Below, one piece after another: positions 60,666 to 64,000 of a stretch of DNA of 64,000 bases; position 1 is the first letter of the stretch, and every line of letters starts with the position of its first letter. Under the pieces are notes generated by a model, which was not told the origin of the DNA, did not search any database, and worked only from the letters and a program-made list of their open reading frames with translations. The stretch spans positions 8,374,501 through 8,438,500 of the forward strand of contig NC_090785.1 of the NCBI RefSeq assembly GCF_040054535.1. Direction: 5' to 3'. The DNA is from Antennarius striatus. Its lineage: Eukaryota > Chordata > Actinopteri > Lophiiformes > Antennariidae. The position numbers were made by a program, and so were the translations under genes.

Positions 60666-61424
60666 GCAGATAGACAACCCACAACACTGCAGTGGAGTGG
60701 GAGAAGGAGGGATGAGGGGGAGGTGGGGAACTGATCTGATACACCCACCTTCAAATGCAAGAACAAAGACACATCAAAATAAAGATGCAGACATAAGAGA
60801 TGAGCAGGTGTATCATTTGCTTTGCCTCCTCCACCATCATGGTGGTCTGTTCCTCCTCCTCCTGCTCCTTCCTTTCTACCTACAGATTGACAGAAACTTT
60901 TCTCAGGGGGAGTCAGTCACTGCTCCTGCAGCTTTTCCTGTCCACCATTCAGGCCCACATCGGTGTCACACCCTGATGATGCAGATCATCAACATACGAT
61001 TAACACCACTCCAACATTCCTCAGCAACAATTCACCAAATGTCACACAGTTGCATTGCGACCATTTTTGGAGCGCTACGCAGCAACATTGGCTCTCCTTC
61101 AAAGTCATTCTTGTTTATACTGCACCCTGTACCTTTGTATATACACAGTTATGACCTTTCACTTGCTGATATGCACTACCTTAAATCTGCTTTCCAGGAG
61201 TTTCATATGCTCAAGAATTTACGCAGATTGTAAGTAAAGCATTTCCTCGTTAGCTTAGCTTTTGGAATCTATCGAGGTCCATACAGGCAGTTCAAAGCAT
61301 CATGCCGCGGTGTGATATGCAAAATGACAACTCTTGGGGAACAATTTCATCCCAGAAAACTAAAACTTTGAAACAAGGAGAGAAAAGATCACTATAACTT
61401 TACAGATTTTAAAAATGCTGACAC

Positions 61425-61865
61425 ATTTTAACCTCTTTGCACTGGCTCCCTTTATGTTTTGCTGATAACTTGCAGATCTGTTTACGAATGAGGCATTTCA
61501 AGGTCGCCCTCCCACGTATATCTTCATTTTAGTGCCACACACACCAGCACATACTTTGAGGTTGTTGGACTGATGTCATCAGTCTGTTTCTGGCTGAGAT
61601 CTAGAGGAAACAACGTGTTTGCAGCCGGGGCCCCGAGGCCGTGGAATAACCTACCTGAGGAAATCACTCTGTCCGAGCCAGTGACCACTTTAAAATTTGT
61701 TTTTTAAAAAAACTTTTAGCGAAAAAGTTTTCCTGATTATATCTGAACTTTTTGAACTTCCCTATGTATTTGCATTCCCATTTCTGTACACTTTTTGTTG
61801 CTTGTTTGTTTCTTGCCTGCCTTGTGAAGCAAGTGTAATAATATAATAATAAAATAAATTAAATG
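61425..61865 (+). mobile_element. LINE (L2/CR1-like) 3' end, decayed
   Basis: CACTGGCTCCCTTTATG at the start, then coding traces ARGNNVFAAGAPRPWNNLPE and TTLKF near 61600-61700 match the C-terminus of such LINE polyproteins (KLWNSLPxxIR, FKxxLKTxLF). A 3' UTR ends in ATAATAATAAAATAAAT. Confidence 0.7.
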
Positions 61866-61869
61866 TATG

Positions 61870-64000
61870 GATGATTGAGATTGTCTTTCTGTGTTTATTT
61901 TATAAAACCATTAAGGCAAGTTTAATAAAACCAACGCGCGTTTTGAAGACATGGCTTTGTCATGCTTATATTTAATCGTGTGTCTGAAAGCTTCAGCAGT
62001 AGCAGCTGCCTGGTCGGACCTGCAGCTCTGACCATCTGTCCAAGTTCAGCAGATTGTGTGGGTCGGTGGATTCACAGACGTTTTTGGGTTTTTTTAAGAT
62101 TGTGAAATTATTGGTTTTAAATGTTCATTTTTAATGTAAGGTCAAGAAATGCCCATTTTTTTAACTCTCCTTTTCCATTCGGTCACCAAATATGCCCATA
62201 CTGGTGCTGCGATGTCTGGTTTTGCCACCAAATGATTCATGAAGCTCCTCCAACAGGAAAGTACCTCCAGAGAATTAGTGGCACAAAAGGCTAATTTAAT
62301 TCCCAGTAAAAGAATATGTATGAGAAGATGACATCATTAAGGAAGAGCTGTCAAACAAGAAATAACAGAAAATGAGCTGGACACAGTGAAGTCAATAAGA
62401 TATTTTCATTTCAATCACCTCTTTATCGTACACTGATAATTCCAATTACTGAAGCAATCGTGATTATTAATGATATGTTCATTGTGAGTTTCAATAATCT
62501 TGATCAGGGACATATTGTGATAAGCTGAATTGGGTACCATGAATAAATTTCAGCCACGCGGCCACAAATTTGATTGACTCCACTGCACAAGCACTCCATG
62601 GGAAAAATCTGTGCATTGGATTTGACAACAGCAGCATATTCATACTACCGCAAGTGTAAATCTCATTGAACTGCTGTCTTTTCAAAGTCAAACAGACAAT
62701 TATCATGCATGTCTTTAACTGTCTGCAAAATATTCAGCTGGCATTTCTTTAGTGTTTCATATTGAGTATTTTTTTGAGCCATGAAACTCCTTTCTAAAAA
62801 GAAACACACTGCAAGACTAAAATATGCATGAAGCTATACCACAACAGACACAAATATATAAGTAGGCCACAACAATAAACTAAGATCAAGAGATCTGCTC
62901 CAGAGACAAGGGCTTAATGCGACATGCTTGATGCTGCATTAATGTGCAGATGGAGTCCACACACCACATGGACTTAAATGGCTTCCATTCGCAACACTGA
63001 TGAATGGGTTAAAGCCTTTAGGTAAACACAGCGCATACATGATGAGATATATAACTTGTTTGAGCCAAACAAAATATTAAACTGATAGAGAAAAGCAGAT
63101 GTGGACAGTGCTGGAAGCTGGGCAGACGCTATTGACTGACACCTTAGTGAAGCCAGTGGGGATCTGCCACAAGAACTACATAATTAGATGACAAGAGCCA
63201 TTTGAAACAGAGGTCCTGGAGACACAGTAGGAATTTCAAAGAGATTAATTATCAAAAAAGCTGATTTTCAATCAATTCAATTAATAGTTTCAACTGAAAT
63301 ACACAGGCTCACCTGAAACTGTTACCACAATTCTAATCCCAAATACTAATAAGAAAACTACAATAAAGAACATGAAATCGGTTAAAAAAAAAAACCTCAG
63401 CATTAAAAAATGCCACATCCCTGCTAAGCCTATGTGGGCTTTATGAATATATATGGTGTTATAATAGTCATGCTGCTGCCTGTCCTCCAGGTGTTTGCAG
63501 TGAGAAGAGGGACTCCAGCAGTTAGCAGGTGGGGATCATGATATAGGTGAATCAGGATGGGGGGATGTTTAAAGAGGACGGATGGGGGTTGGCTGCCGTT
63601 TCCTCCTGCGCATTGCGTTCCTTATCAAACACAGTGCACCAAAGGGCTACCAGCAGCGTAACCTTCACCAGAGCTCTGACGTCTGCAGTTTGGCTGGTGT
63701 AGGCTGGCTGCTACCTCAACAGAGAGCCTTGCACCTTATCTGCTCACACTAATAAATAGCCTTTAGCTTTATACCCATACGACTGAGCCTGGCATGCACT
63801 CAGTGAAAAGCAAGGTGACACATTAACATTTCTCCTTTCAGTTTTCTCTTTGAAATATTCTTTTGCTGCATCGTGAATATTCTAAGCTCCCTGTCGATTT
63901 AATTTCCTGCCAGTGGTGGATTTATGTTGGCAGTTTGGAAATCGTGACACTAATGTACTACTTGGAATGTATAGTCTAATATATAAAATACAGAGAAACT
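61870..64000. other. Unassigned right flank
   Basis: AT-rich to about 63470, more mixed at 63480-63720. No exon, RNA gene or clear repeat recognised. Probably still mbnl3 upstream sequence. Confidence 0.35.

Larger units (their letters stand above)
58667..61420 (-). other. mbnl3: mbnl3 upstream region
   Basis: 5'-UTR exons and promoters are expected here or beyond, but none is certain. Two CCAAT boxes sit at about 59990 and 60034. GA microsatellites occupy 59659-59710 and 60593-60662. A long frame created by the second GA run is not a gene. Confidence 0.4.

Noticed and set aside
60535..61233. 232-codon + strand frame
   Set aside because: Opened by the GA microsatellite (Glu/Arg run), with no family motif in the rest.

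Overview
The window is nuclear DNA of a bony fish, most likely a percomorph-type teleost. Coding exons are intact and strongly vertebrate, introns have GT-AG borders (one GC-AG), and the rest is AT-rich with very long GATA, CA, GA, CATT and GTAG microsatellites and typical fish transposon relics (L2/CR1-like LINE ends, PIF/Harbinger, hAT, Tigger/pogo, short TIR elements). There is no prokaryotic, organellar or viral gene content.

Five protein-coding genes are supported. foxo4 lies on the + strand at 575-3586 with two coding exons. All the others are on the - strand. A sestrin occupies 13643-10149 in eight certain exons, with a possible first exon at 20509-20444. alg13 (30376-26700, four exons) is the short glycosyltransferase subunit. 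rap2c (36023-34167, two exons) and mbnl3 (58648-43502, seven exons) follow. rap2c and mbnl3 are also neighbours on the human X chromosome, and foxo4 and alg13 are X-linked in human, so the block is a teleost counterpart of human X genes.

Layout: 1-7 kb foxo4 and its 3' region; 7-20.7 kb the convergent sestrin; 20.8-22.8 kb a Harbinger relic interrupted by microsatellites; 23-26 kb intergenic; 26.1-30.4 kb alg13 with a LINE in its largest intron; 30.4-34 kb intergenic plus probable rap2c 3' UTR; 34.2-36.6 kb rap2c; 37.2-43.5 kb a probable very long mbnl3 3' UTR; 43.5-58.7 kb mbnl3, with hAT and Tigger relics in introns; 58.7-64 kb mbnl3 upstream sequence with a LINE 3' end.

The most interesting object is the sestrin. 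It sits next to foxo4, just as SESN1 sits next to FOXO3 in human, and mammals have no FOXO4-linked sestrin. It may therefore be the fourth whole-genome-duplication sestrin, lost from mammals. It keeps the peroxidase-type Cys/Tyr/His set and the GATOR2-contacting Asp pair, but the segment forming the leucine pocket lid in human SESN2 is about eight residues shorter and has lost most of its threonines. That suggests a sestrin with altered or absent leucine sensing. FOXO factors are known activators of sestrin genes, and sestrins act on the TORC1 branch of the pathway that restrains FOXO through AKT, so the two neighbours belong to one nutrient/stress circuit. The other genes are unlinked in function: N-glycan assembly (alg13), small GTPase signalling (rap2c) and alternative splicing (mbnl3).
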